This document shows positions 1 to 7,157 of a DNA stretch of 51,463 nt, one piece after another. Within the stretch, counting starts at the first letter, position 1. Each line of letters begins with the position of its first letter. The notes under the pieces are model-generated. The model worked only from the letters and a program-made list of their open reading frames with translations, did not search any database and was not told the origin of the DNA. Source of the DNA: an uncultured Candidatus Melainabacteria bacterium (GTDB lineage: Bacteria; Cyanobacteriota; Vampirovibrionia; Gastranaerophilales; Gastranaerophilaceae); contig CAKVGW010000004.1 of assembly GCA_934747325.1 (NCBI GenBank), positions 1 to 51,463 on the forward strand, written 5' to 3'. The position numbers were made by a program, and so were the translations under genes.

Positions 1-18
1 GAATTTTTAAGGAATAAA

Positions 19-357
19 ATGCTCGTTATTACTAGAAAAAATGGTCAAAAAATAATGATAAACGACAATATTGAAATAACTATTGTCGAAGCAAAGAATG
101 GCGTCTGCAAAGTTGCAATTAAAGCTGATAAAGATGTAAAAATCTATAGAGAAGAAATTTATCTGCAAATTAAACTTGCAAACCTAATTGGCAAAAATAC
201 TAATGTGTCTTCTGTCGACTCAGTTTCTGACCTAATTAAGGGCGGAACTTCATTTAACGATAAATCTGCGAGCGCCCCTAATGAAGATGAAGAACTTGTA
301 GTTGACGAAAATAAAAACAAGAAAAATTCAATAAGAATAAATAAAAAGAATGGTTAA
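19..357 (+). CDS. csrA: CsrA-family translational regulator with C-terminal extension
   Basis: CsrA binds GGA motifs in mRNA leaders and controls translation; in many bacteria it is tied to flagellar and carbon metabolism. Residues 1-55 match the family: start MLVITRKNGQ, the TRK segment of strand 1 (Arg6), and the VKIYREEI segment near residues 40-47 that carries the second RNA-contacting Arg. The protein is 112 residues, against about 60-75 for typical CsrA; the extra half is a low-complexity tail rich in Asp, Glu, Asn and Lys. A Shine-Dalgarno AAGGA lies 7 bases before ATG. The stop overlaps the next gene by 8 bp, so the two are translationally coupled. No fliW or flagellar gene is visible in the window, although sigma-28-type promoters are. 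The CsrA call is secure; the role of the tail is unknown. Confidence 0.9.
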   Translation: MLVITRKNGQKIMINDNIEITIVEAKNGVCKVAIKADKDVKIYREEIYLQIKLANLIGKNTNVSSVDSVSDLIKGGTSFNDKSASAPNEDEELVVDENKNKKNSIRINKKNG

Positions 358-931
358 TTTTAGTAAAGGAAAAGTTTTCTTTTTTTATCCTAACTGCTCC
401 GATATAAAAATCGTTCCAAATTCATTGGAGCATGCTTATTTATGCCTTCTTAACAATGATTTATCGTCTGCAAAAGCAATCTTTTCCAAAATTGACAATC
501 CGCGTGGTATTTGGGGAACAATATTGGTTTCAATACTTGAAGGTTATATGGAAATTTTCCCGACTTATTTTCAAATTAGAAATTTTTTGGAAATTGATTT
601 AGATTTTTTGCTTAAAAACGAAAAACTTGATTACATTGAACAATTATTAGGCGCTTTGGATATTTTTGCCGATATTAATCAAGAAACTTACAAATTTGCT
701 GCACGCGTGATGTTTGAAAACAATTTACTATCAGCTGCGTTTAACTATATGCAAAAATCAAAAGATATTTATTATAACGACGCAGAATTACATTTTATGT
801 TTATGCGCTATTATATAAAAGTCCACGATTTCGAACAGGCTTATTTTCATGTAAATGAATGCCTGCTCCTTATTCCCGACTATTATCCGGCATTAGCTAT
901 GAAACAAAAAATTGAAGAAAATTATCTTTAA
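350..931 (+). CDS. hypothetical helical (TPR-like) protein
   Basis: I do not recognise a named family. The 193 residues are helix-rich with repeated aromatic and Ala spacing reminiscent of tetratricopeptide repeats: the segment around residues 125-190 (YMQKSKDIYYNDAELHFMF, then HDFEQAYFHVNECLLLIPDY) reads like two TPR helical hairpins, with a third weak unit near residues 25-45 (LEHAYLCLLNNDLSSAKAIF). No signal peptide or membrane segment is seen, so a cytoplasmic location is expected. It overlaps the end of csrA by 8 bp and is probably co-transcribed with it, which suggests it acts with, or is regulated alongside, CsrA. That link rests on position only. Confidence 0.7.
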   Translation: MVNFSKGKVFFFYPNCSDIKIVPNSLEHAYLCLLNNDLSSAKAIFSKIDNPRGIWGTILVSILEGYMEIFPTYFQIRNFLEIDLDFLLKNEKLDYIEQLLGALDIFADINQETYKFAARVMFENNLLSAAFNYMQKSKDIYYNDAELHFMFMRYYIKVHDFEQAYFHVNECLLLIPDYYPALAMKQKIEENYL

Positions 932-934
932 TAG

Positions 935-940
935 TATAAT
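935..940 (+). promoter_or_regulatory. -10 box giving a probable leaderless mRNA
   Basis: A perfect TATAAT ends exactly 7 bases before the ATG at 947, so transcription would start at or within one base of the start codon. No Shine-Dalgarno sequence lies between. The -35 region is not recognisable. Confidence 0.45.
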
Positions 941-946
941 TTTCTT

Positions 947-1621
947 ATGAGTGGAGATATGTTTGTAAACAATAATGAAAATCCTTTCGGAGGAAAGTTT
1001 CAGGATGAAGATAATTTTTTCTTACAACCTGAAGATATTCATTCGTTTGCTAAACAAACAGAACCTCAAAGACGCCTAAATGATTATGATTATAATATTT
1101 TAAAAGAAGATGCTTATAAAGATGTTACAGATGAAATTTTTAAACTTGAGTATAAGATTTCAAAAACGGAAGAAGAGTTAAAAGATATTGATAATCAAAT
1201 CCGTATGGCGAAGGATGTTAGAGATTTTAACAAAGTCGAACAACTTTTTAATCGAAAAAAACAATTGCAAGAAGATTTAGATGGACTTATAGAAATTTAT
1301 AATGACACAAGCCTTTCTGCAAAAATCTCCGGCGGAATTACAAACTTGCTTTCTCCAAAAGTAAAAGAACAATTTGGTGGAATAAGAAAGTTATTTGGAA
1401 TGTTTTCAGATGCAATTATTGCTAAATTACCGAAGAAGTTTTCTTCAGTATTGGAATTAAAAAAATCTCTTGCAAAGTTAGAAAACATTAATAAAAGCGT
1501 AGATGATCTTATGACAATGCAAACGCCTTATGGCGAAGCCGGAGATAAATATATAAAGCTTTCTAAATATATAACACGAGCAAACACTATTCAGGCAGAA
1601 ATTGCAAAAACTTTGCGCTAA
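947..1621 (+). CDS. hypothetical coiled-coil protein
   Basis: The function is not recognised. The 224-residue product has an acidic, Asn/Phe-rich N-terminus (1-45), a strongly predicted coiled coil at about 55-125 (charged heptads with Leu and Ile such as KLEYKISKTEEELKDIDNQI), a Gly- and Phe-containing central stretch (about 127-160, GGITNLLSPKVKEQFGGIRK) and a second helical region to the end. No signal peptide is seen. The gene starts 15 bp after its upstream neighbour but has no Shine-Dalgarno sequence and sits directly behind a TATAAT box, so it may be transcribed separately as a leaderless message. It converges on the next gene with 7 bp between stops. Confidence 0.7.
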   Translation: MSGDMFVNNNENPFGGKFQDEDNFFLQPEDIHSFAKQTEPQRRLNDYDYNILKEDAYKDVTDEIFKLEYKISKTEEELKDIDNQIRMAKDVRDFNKVEQLFNRKKQLQEDLDGLIEIYNDTSLSAKISGGITNLLSPKVKEQFGGIRKLFGMFSDAIIAKLPKKFSSVLELKKSLAKLENINKSVDDLMTMQTPYGEAGDKYIKLSKYITRANTIQAEIAKTLR

Positions 1622-1628
1622 ATAACTA

Positions 1629-2135
1629 TTAAACAGTTATTATATTCTCGACCGCTACATCAAATTCATCAGGATAGATTGTATCAATCACCAGTTCTTT
1701 AGGTAAACATACAACGGTTTTACCTTTATAATCAGCTAAAAATCTATCATAGAAGCCACCGCCGTATCCTAATCTAAAATTATTTTTATCACAACAGAGT
1801 GCCGGTACTATTACTAAATCAATAATATTTTTATCAATCGGTTTACTTGTCGGCTCAAGAGTCTTAAAACAAGATTCACAGAGAATGTCACCATTTTTAT
1901 ATTCACAGCATAAAAGCTTTTGACCATCAATTTTTGGTAAGAAAAATGTTTTGGAATTATCTTGCAAAAGCTCTAACAAGTTAACTTCATTCTTTATCGG
2001 ATAGAAAAGCATGATATTTTTTGCTTGTTTGTACTCATCGGTTTCAATAAGCTTGTGTACAAGTTTATAACTTGCATCTTCTCTTAATTTACCAAAAGCT
2101 TTTGCCCATTTTCTCAATTGTTGTTTATCGTTCAT
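1629..2135 (-). CDS. 5-formyltetrahydrofolate cyclo-ligase
   Basis: This enzyme converts 5-formyl-THF to 5,10-methenyl-THF using ATP, clearing an inhibitory folate in one-carbon metabolism. The family signature is clear near residues 107-135: LVIVPALCCDKNNFRLGYGGGFYDRFLADY contains the conserved G-x-G-G-G-F-Y-D-R loop that binds nucleotide and folate (quoted here in shortened form as GYGGGFYDR). The N-terminal basic helix RKWAKAFGKLREDASYKLV and the IMLFYPIKNEVN strand also fit. At 168 residues it is slightly shorter than the usual 180-200. It is a single gene on the minus strand; folD, the next step of the same pathway, lies far away at about 38.4 kb. Confidence 0.92.
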   Translation of the reverse strand: MNDKQQLRKWAKAFGKLREDASYKLVHKLIETDEYKQAKNIMLFYPIKNEVNLLELLQDNSKTFFLPKIDGQKLLCCEYKNGDILCESCFKTLEPTSKPIDKNIIDLVIVPALCCDKNNFRLGYGGGFYDRFLADYKGKTVVCLPKELVIDTIYPDEFDVAVENIITV

Positions 2136-2161
2136 AATAACTTTTTATCACAACAAAAAAA

Positions 2162-2179
2162 AGCTCGCAAATGCGAGCT
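2162..2179 (-). terminator. intrinsic terminator of the 373-residue protein gene
   Basis: An 8-bp perfect stem (AGCTCGCA / TGCGAGCT) with a 2-base loop is followed on the minus strand by a run of seven or eight T. It lies 40 bp past the stop of the gene that ends at 2220. Confidence 0.85.
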
Positions 2180-2219
2180 AAAAGTTTTGTAAGATGTAAG
2201 ATGGGGTTATAAAATTTTA

Positions 2220-3341
2220 TTAAATACCAAAAGCATCAATAATACCGTCATTTCCTTTGGTATCTTTTATTTCGTTATTTTGAAAATTAATAGTAACAAT
2301 ATTTCCCTTTTGGTCATAAGTAATTATACCAGTTTCTTTGTTTGTATACTTATCTACATAAGTTTTCTTTACATTGCCATTGCTTAATGTTTCAGATTTT
2401 GAAACAACAGTATCTTTTGTTACAACTTGTGAGTATGTTTTAATTTCAAAACGATGTTCTTCTGCATATTTTGCATCTTTAATGTCTTGTTCATCAGCAT
2501 CTATATAATATTCAACATCTGTTTTTAAATATTTTTCATAAGCTTCTTTTGTTTTTGAGCTATCAACTGATTCATAAGCATCAGCTAATGCTTGAGCAGT
2601 TTTTGCATTTTTATTTTTCAAAAATGCCATACGTGCTTTATTAAAGTTTGATAAATCACTTACTTCTTGACCTGCATCATAGTTAGTTTTAATTTTATCA
2701 GTATCATCTACTGTCTTTAGGTTGTGAAGTTGAATATAAATATTTTTAGCTTGTTCTGCATTAAATACAATATCTTGAAGTTTTTTATCTTCTGTTTTTA
2801 CGAGATTTGCATATTCTTTTTCTAGTTTATTAAAAGCCTTTGTTTTTTGTTCTTCTAATTTAGTAATTTGTTTATTAATATTTGCTTTTTCTTTCTCTGT
2901 AATTGTTGTAGAGTTTAATTTAGCTTTTAAATTATTAATATTTACAGAATATTCATCTGTACTGTCTTTGAATTTTAGTATGTTTTGTGTGATTTCAGAA
3001 TTGTAAATATTAATTTGGCGAGTTTTTTCTGCATTATTTTTAATGTTTTCAACATCAGCATCACTAGTTATAGAATCAGCACCTGCAAGTTTCAATGCTT
3101 TATCAAGTTGTTTTTCTAAAGATTTCTTTTGTTCATCAATAGAAAGCTCTTTGTTATCACTTCCACCTTTGCCATCAGAAGATGACGGATTTTTACTTGT
3201 AAGACTCATAAAAATTGATGGACCATATTGAGAAGCAATAACGCCTAGTGCTGTATGACCGTTAACACCATTTGCACGGTTATAATCTGCAACACCTTGT
3301 GCTCTTTCGGAACTATTATTAATGTCTGTAAAGTAGCCCAT
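2220..3341 (-). CDS. hypothetical coiled-coil protein, member of the shared-operator gene set
   Basis: The 373-residue product has no recognised family. It has no signal peptide. Residues 1-50 are Asn-, Gly- and Ser-rich (GYFTDINNSSERAQGVADYN); a Ser/Gly/Asp linker follows at about 51-68; residues 70-290 are largely helical with long Lys/Glu/Asn heptad stretches; and the last 75 residues look like beta-strands with repeated Gly-Asn turns (SNGNVKKTYVD, DQKGNIVTINFQ). That architecture recalls exported helical proteins, but this is inference. The upstream region carries the conserved 15-bp element plus TATATATA box described separately, and a terminator follows the stop. The start codon has only a weak ribosome binding site (GAGAG). 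Confidence 0.75.
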   Translation of the reverse strand: MGYFTDINNSSERAQGVADYNRANGVNGHTALGVIASQYGPSIFMSLTSKNPSSSDGKGGSDNKELSIDEQKKSLEKQLDKALKLAGADSITSDADVENIKNNAEKTRQINIYNSEITQNILKFKDSTDEYSVNINNLKAKLNSTTITEKEKANINKQITKLEEQKTKAFNKLEKEYANLVKTEDKKLQDIVFNAEQAKNIYIQLHNLKTVDDTDKIKTNYDAGQEVSDLSNFNKARMAFLKNKNAKTAQALADAYESVDSSKTKEAYEKYLKTDVEYYIDADEQDIKDAKYAEEHRFEIKTYSQVVTKDTVVSKSETLSNGNVKKTYVDKYTNKETGIITYDQKGNIVTINFQNNEIKDTKGNDGIIDAFGI

Positions 3342-3364
3342 CTTAATACTCTCATTACTTACGT

Positions 3365-3434
3365 CTTACGTATATATAAAGTAAATAAAAAGGACTCAAT
3401 TTCATAATTGAGTCCTTTTGTTACAAAAGTTAAC
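3365..3434 (-). promoter_or_regulatory. shared-operator promoter (site a)
   Basis: On the minus strand, GTTAACTTTTGTAAC (3434-3420) is followed after exactly 41 bases by TATATATACGTAAG. TTGAGT lies in the -35 position. This is the same arrangement as at 25.9 and 39.7 kb. It drives the gene starting at 3341. The upstream gene's terminator hairpin lies inside the 41-base interval. Confidence 0.7.
3388..3419 (-). terminator. intrinsic terminator of the small periplasmic protein gene
   Basis: A 14-bp perfect stem (AAAAGGACTCAATT and its complement) with a 4-base loop lies 26 bp past the stop of the gene ending at 3445, with a T-rich tail on the minus strand. It lies within the promoter of the next gene. 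Confidence 0.85.
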
Positions 3435-3444
3435 AATTTTATTA

Positions 3445-3756
3445 CTATTTCTTCAAAGATTTCCAATAGTTAGCTTCTGATTTAATAGCATTTTTTGTTG
3501 CTTCGTGTCTTGCTTTAGCCTCTTTTTGCTGTTGTTCAATTTTTGCTTTACGAGCTTCTTGCTGTTTTTTGTATTCTGCTTGTTTTTGAGCATTTGCTTT
3601 TTGTTGTGCTTCTGCTCTTGCATTCAATTCTTTTTCTTTAGTTGTGATAGGTGCTAATTTTTTGTCTACATAATTTTGTAATCTTGATTCAGCTGCAGAT
3701 GCTGCCAAAGTTGAAGTCAAAGCGATTAACATTAAAACTGATAGTAATTTTTTCAT
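3445..3756 (-). CDS. small exported Lys/Gln/Ala-rich coiled-coil protein
   Basis: The function is not recognised. The 103-residue precursor has a clear Sec signal peptide: Met-Lys-Lys, a hydrophobic core (LLSVLMLIALTSTLAA) and a cleavage site near residue 21 (ASA before AESR). The mature part is an extremely charged helix rich in Gln, Lys, Ala and Glu (residues about 35-90), with Lys at the C-terminus. A periplasmic location is expected. A Shine-Dalgarno AAAGGAG precedes the ATG. It is divergent from the glycosyltransferase gene at 3829, with 72 bp between them. Confidence 0.8.
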   Translation of the reverse strand: MKKLLSVLMLIALTSTLAASAAESRLQNYVDKKLAPITTKEKELNARAEAQQKANAQKQAEYKKQQEARKAKIEQQQKEAKARHEATKNAIKSEANYWKSLKK

Positions 3757-3816
3757 TTTAAAAACTCCTTTCTTATGTATAAATGAATTTTAAAATACTT
3801 TTTTTTATTTTTCAAG

Positions 3817-3822
3817 TATAAT
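3817..3822 (+). promoter_or_regulatory. -10 box giving a probable leaderless mRNA
   Basis: A perfect TATAAT ends 7 bases before the ATG at 3829, so the predicted +1 is the A of the start codon. No Shine-Dalgarno sequence is present. No good -35 is seen. Confidence 0.5.
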
Positions 3823-3828
3823 GTTAGT

Positions 3829-4548
3829 ATGAGTGTAGAGTTACTAGGTTATAATGTAGACGATTATTCGTTCGAAGAAGCTATTATCAAGGCTAAAAGT
3901 TTAATTGACGGGGATAAAGTTTCACAAGTTGTTACAATTAATCCTGAAATGTTTCAAGAAGCTGAGAAGAATGCAAATTTTTCTAATATAATCAAGGAAG
4001 CCGAAATGGTTATTCCGGACGGTATTGGTGTGAAAATTGCACTTCAAATTACAGGAAAAAAAGCTAATCGTATTCCCGGAATTGATTTTGCAAAAAAACT
4101 TCTTATTGAAGCAGCTACAAGTGGAATTCCTGTAGCTATAATAGGCTCTAAAGAAGAAGTTGTAGTAAAAGCAGTTGAAAATTTGCAAAAAGAAATCAAC
4201 GGGATAAATATTGTTTATTACCATAACGGGTATTTTAAAGAAGATGCGCCAATTTATGAGGAATTAAAAACAAAGTCTCCAAAATTGATATTGGTTGCGC
4301 TTGGTTCTCCGCGTCAAGAAGAATTCATTTATAATGCGAAAAAAGTTTTAAATCCTGCATTAATGGTAGGAATTGGCGGAAGTCTTGATGTTTGGTCAGG
4401 CTCTGTTAAACGTGCGCCAAAAATCTTCCAAACTTTGGGTTTAGAATGGTTATACAGAACAATTTCTCAACCGTCAAGATTTAAGAGAATTTTCCCGACA
4501 TTACCATTATTTTTGTTAAAAGTTATTAATTATAAGGATAAAATTTAA
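3829..4548 (+). CDS. WecG/TagA/CpsF family glycosyltransferase
   Basis: Members of this family (GT26) transfer a sugar such as N-acetylmannosamine or N-acetylmannosaminuronate from a UDP-sugar to a lipid-linked GlcNAc in cell-surface polymer synthesis, on the cytoplasmic face of the membrane. The 239 residues match the family throughout: VVTINPEMFQEAEKN near 32-46, AEMVIPDGIGVKIA at about 56-69 with the conserved Asp-Gly, IPGIDFAKKLL, IAIIGSKEEVV-type Rossmann strand, LILVALGSPRQEEFI at about 151-165 and VGIGGSLDVWSGSVKRAPK at about 179-197. The specific acceptor cannot be read from sequence. Its stop codon abuts the ATG of the transketolase subunit, so the two form an operon. The TATAAT directly in front suggests a leaderless transcript. 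Confidence 0.9.
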   Translation: MSVELLGYNVDDYSFEEAIIKAKSLIDGDKVSQVVTINPEMFQEAEKNANFSNIIKEAEMVIPDGIGVKIALQITGKKANRIPGIDFAKKLLIEAATSGIPVAIIGSKEEVVVKAVENLQKEINGINIVYYHNGYFKEDAPIYEELKTKSPKLILVALGSPRQEEFIYNAKKVLNPALMVGIGGSLDVWSGSVKRAPKIFQTLGLEWLYRTISQPSRFKRIFPTLPLFLLKVINYKDKI

Positions 4549-5385
4549 ATGCTTACAGAATTAGAGATTAATGAATTAAAGAAATTCGCATGCGAAACTC
4601 GAAAAAATATTGTTAAGATGGTGCATAATGCAAAATCGGGTCATCCTGGTGGTTCGCTTTCTGCTGCTGACATTATGGCTGTTTTGTACAACAAATCTCT
4701 AAATATTCCTAAAGAATGGGATAAATCTGCTGATTTTGAAAACCGTGATAGATTTATTTTGTCAAAAGGGCATGCATCACCACTTTTATATTCCGTTTTG
4801 GCGCAACACGGAATGTTCCCACAAGAAGATTTGATGGGATTTAGAAAATTTGGAACTAAGCTTCAAGGCCACCCTGCAAAAGGCTACGTACCTGGAGTAG
4901 AAACTTCTACAGGTTCATTAGGTCAAGGACTTTCAATCGGATGCGGTATGGCATTAGGCTTAAAACTCAAAAAAAATCCTGCGCACGTAGTTGTTTATAC
5001 CGGTGACGGAGAATTACAAGAAGGTTCTTGTTGGGAAGCTTTTATGCAAGCTGCACATAGAAATTTGGATAATCTTATTGTAATTATAGATAGAAACAGA
5101 CTTCAAATTGACGGCTGCACAGAAAATGTTATGGCATTAGACAACTTACATGACAAATTAAAAGCTTTTAATTGGAATGTTTTGGAAATCGACGGGCATG
5201 ATTTTGAAGAAATTTATGAAGGCGTCGAAAAGGCAAAACAATCAGATAGACCTTGCGCTATTATTGCTCATACAACAAAAGGCAAAGGTTGTTCATTTAT
5301 GGAAAATCAAGCAAGTTGGCACGGTAAAGCGCCAAGCGATGAACAATTAGAAGAAGCTATTAAAGAATTTGAAGAGGCATTATGA
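4549..5385 (+). CDS. transketolase, N-terminal (thiamine diphosphate-binding) subunit
   Basis: Transketolase moves two-carbon units between sugar phosphates in the pentose phosphate pathway. The 278 residues correspond to the N-terminal half of the two-subunit form: SGHPGGSLSAADIMAVLY (about 29-46), FILSKGHASPLLYS with the catalytic-site His, GSLGQGLSIGCGMALG (about 125-140), and the ThDP/Mg site YTGDGELQEGSCWEA followed by DRNRLQIDG. The matching C-terminal subunit, normally the next gene, is absent here; instead a 73-residue Cys-rich protein follows with a 4-bp ATGA overlap. The partner must be encoded elsewhere, or this half has another role. The start directly follows the TAA of the upstream gene, with AAGGAT 11 bases upstream. 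Confidence 0.92.
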   Translation: MLTELEINELKKFACETRKNIVKMVHNAKSGHPGGSLSAADIMAVLYNKSLNIPKEWDKSADFENRDRFILSKGHASPLLYSVLAQHGMFPQEDLMGFRKFGTKLQGHPAKGYVPGVETSTGSLGQGLSIGCGMALGLKLKKNPAHVVVYTGDGELQEGSCWEAFMQAAHRNLDNLIVIIDRNRLQIDGCTENVMALDNLHDKLKAFNWNVLEIDGHDFEEIYEGVEKAKQSDRPCAIIAHTTKGKGCSFMENQASWHGKAPSDEQLEEAIKEFEEAL

Positions 5386-5603
5386 TGAACGATAAATCTA
5401 TAAAAACTTGCCCTTTTGCAGAAAATAGAGTTTGCAATGATACTTGTCCTTTGTATATTTCTCCTGAAGAATTAAATGAGTTTGTAGTAGCAAGACTTTC
5501 TTCAATCGGAGTTTTGGATAGAGCAGAGGGAGAATGTTCATTAAAGATGCTTGCATTAAGCCAAGGTAGAGCGATTTTTGAAAACACAAACACAAGAGGA
5601 TAA
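5382..5603 (+). CDS. small cysteine-rich protein
   Basis: The family is not recognised. The 73 residues begin with a compact Cys cluster, CPFAENRVCNDTC (Cys10, Cys18, Cys22), then PLYISPEELNEFVVARLS and one more Cys near residue 53 in the EGECSLKML segment. Four Cys could bind zinc or an iron-sulfur cluster; this is inference. It overlaps the transketolase subunit by 4 bp (ATGA), so it is translated as part of that operon. Two in-frame Met codons are adjacent at the start, and either could initiate. Confidence 0.75.
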   Translation: MMNDKSIKTCPFAENRVCNDTCPLYISPEELNEFVVARLSSIGVLDRAEGECSLKMLALSQGRAIFENTNTRG

Positions 5604-5621
5604 CCGCCTTAGTATAAGATA

Positions 5622-6206
5622 ATGAACTATATATTTTTCGCACTAATAGCAATATCAATAATAGTAGGGATATTTAATAACACGTTAAATGAAGTTGTTA
5701 ACGCAATGCTTTCAGCTTGTAATACTGCCGTTAAAATTTCATTTTCGTTAATTGGCATAATGGCATTTTGGCTCGGGATAATGCGAATCGCTGAAAAATC
5801 GGGTTTAGTTCAAATTTTATCAAAACTGCTTAATCCTATTGCAAAAATATTGTTTAAAGATGTAAAAAAAGACAGTCCGGTTGTTGGCGACATTACAATG
5901 AGTGTTACTGCTAATGCGCTAGGTTTAACTAATGCTGCAACGCCAATCGGTCTAAAAGTAATGAAGGAACTTCAAGAAGATAATAAAAATAAAGACACTG
6001 CAACTGATAGCATGTGTATGTTCTTAGGAATGAATACTGCTGGGTTTCAAATTATTCCTGCTACTGTAATTGCAGTTTTAGTCGGAGTCGGAGCAAAAAA
6101 TCCTTCTGAAATAATTTTGCCGACTCTTATTGTAACAACAATATCTTTTTTGGTTGCTATAATTACAGCATTAATTTTTAGAAAAAATTGGAGGGAGCAT
6201 GATTGA
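5622..6206 (+). CDS. spmA: SpmA-like nucleoside-recognition (Gate) domain membrane protein
   Basis: SpmA and SpmB are paired inner-membrane proteins, named for spore maturation in Bacillus but common in non-sporulating bacteria; their transport substrate is unproven. The 194 residues align with SpmA: a first TM segment at 1-22, SLIGIMAFWLGIMRIAEKSGL (about 43-63), the SVTANALGLTNAATPIGLK motif (about 92-110), SMCMFLGMNTAGFQIIPAT, and a last TM pair at about 130-188. It lies 18 bp after the Cys-rich gene and overlaps spmB by 8 bp. The start has no close ribosome binding site; GAGGA lies about 20 bases upstream. Confidence 0.9.
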   Translation: MNYIFFALIAISIIVGIFNNTLNEVVNAMLSACNTAVKISFSLIGIMAFWLGIMRIAEKSGLVQILSKLLNPIAKILFKDVKKDSPVVGDITMSVTANALGLTNAATPIGLKVMKELQEDNKNKDTATDSMCMFLGMNTAGFQIIPATVIAVLVGVGAKNPSEIILPTLIVTTISFLVAIITALIFRKNWREHD

Positions 6207-6717
6207 AAAAATATCTTTGTACATCCTTCCAATTATGATATTGGCAATTTTATGCGCAGGATTAATTAAAAAAGTTCCTGTATATGAAGAATTTGTTGAA
6301 GGCGCAAAAGACGGTTTTAAAGTTTCAGTTTCCATAATTCCTTACCTTGTAGCAATTATGGTTGGTGTTTCTATGTTTAAAGCCTGCGGAGCAATGGATT
6401 TAATCAAAAACTTTGTCGGTGGATTTATTCCTGCGGATATTGTACCAATTATGCTTACAAGGTCTTTATCAGGTTCTGCAACTTTGGGTTTATTTTCCGA
6501 TATAGCAAATAACTTCGGACCTGATGCGTATGTAACAAAACTCGCTGCAGTAATGGTTGGAAGTTCTGAAACTACGTTTTATGTTCTTGCAGTATATTTT
6601 GGTTCTATTGGAATTAAAAAATTTCGATATGCTCTTTTAACAGGAATCATAGCTGATATTACAGGTATTGTACTAGCAATTTTGGTTTCACGTCTGTTCT
6701 TTCTTGCCAACATCTAA
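6199..6717 (+). CDS. spmB: SpmB-like nucleoside-recognition (Gate) domain membrane protein
   Basis: This is the partner of SpmA. The 172 residues show the SpmB pattern: a short N-terminal TM (6-23), VYEEFVEGAKDGFKVSVSI (about 29-47), the TRSLSGSATLGLFSDI motif (about 88-103), GPDAYVTKLAAVMVGSSET and FYVLAVYFGSIGIKK (about 125-144), and a C-terminal TM. A GGAGGGAG-type ribosome binding site lies in the end of spmA. Its last 59 bp overlap, tail to tail, a zinc-ribbon gene on the other strand. Presence in an organism with an outer membrane implies a role unrelated to sporulation. Confidence 0.9.
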   Translation: MIEKISLYILPIMILAILCAGLIKKVPVYEEFVEGAKDGFKVSVSIIPYLVAIMVGVSMFKACGAMDLIKNFVGGFIPADIVPIMLTRSLSGSATLGLFSDIANNFGPDAYVTKLAAVMVGSSETTFYVLAVYFGSIGIKKFRYALLTGIIADITGIVLAILVSRLFFLANI

Positions 6718-7030
6718 TCGTAGAACAAATATTTTCTTTATTTTCAATAACTTGCTTTACCAATGCTGCAAATCTGATATCTACAAAGTTAATTTCATCA
6801 AGTTTTTCAACTTTATATTCACTACTTCCGCAATTATAACAATAATGAAGTTGTGGAACAATTTCACCCTTCTTACACATTGCTTTGAGTTTTACACCAC
6901 AACAAGCACAACGCGTAATGTACCATTCGTTTTTAATTAATTTCCCACAATCAGGGCAATAAGCACTGTCTTTATCCGGAGTAACGTGCTCGTGTGAACA
7001 TTTATGTGTAAATAAATTTGTTATAAACAT
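6659..7030 (-). CDS. zinc-ribbon protein
   Basis: The specific function is not known. The 123 residues contain an ordered set of Cys pairs typical of zinc ribbons: CPDCGK (about 25-30), CACCGVK (about 41-47), a lone Cys near 51, and CYNCGSSEY (about 69-77), with a His-Cys-His-rich start (HKCSHEH). No membrane segment is seen. The C-terminal 20 residues are encoded in sequence shared with the 3' end of spmB on the opposite strand, so the true end could be affected by whichever gene is less constrained. The upstream region on the minus strand is very AT-rich; no clear promoter was identified. Confidence 0.7.
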   Translation of the reverse strand: MFITNLFTHKCSHEHVTPDKDSAYCPDCGKLIKNEWYITRCACCGVKLKAMCKKGEIVPQLHYCYNCGSSEYKVEKLDEINFVDIRFAALVKQVIENKENICSTIRCWQERTDVKPKLLVQYL

Positions 7031-7086
7031 TTTAACTACCTCGCTAGCAATTATTTAATATTAATTTTTCAAAAGGCAACTCGAAT

Positions 7087-7157
7087 ATTAAGTTTTGTAA
7101 CGATTTATAGTTTTAATAACAATTATTAAAAATAAAAATACTTTATATATACACAAG
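7087..7157 (+). promoter_or_regulatory. shared-operator promoter (site b) in front of a candidate small RNA
   Basis: ATTAAGTTTTGTAAC (7087-7101) is followed, after 42 bases, by TATATATACACAAGG. The half-site begins with A instead of G, but spacing and box match the other members. No gene starts for 150 bp; a terminator at 7213-7237 follows instead. Confidence 0.55.
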
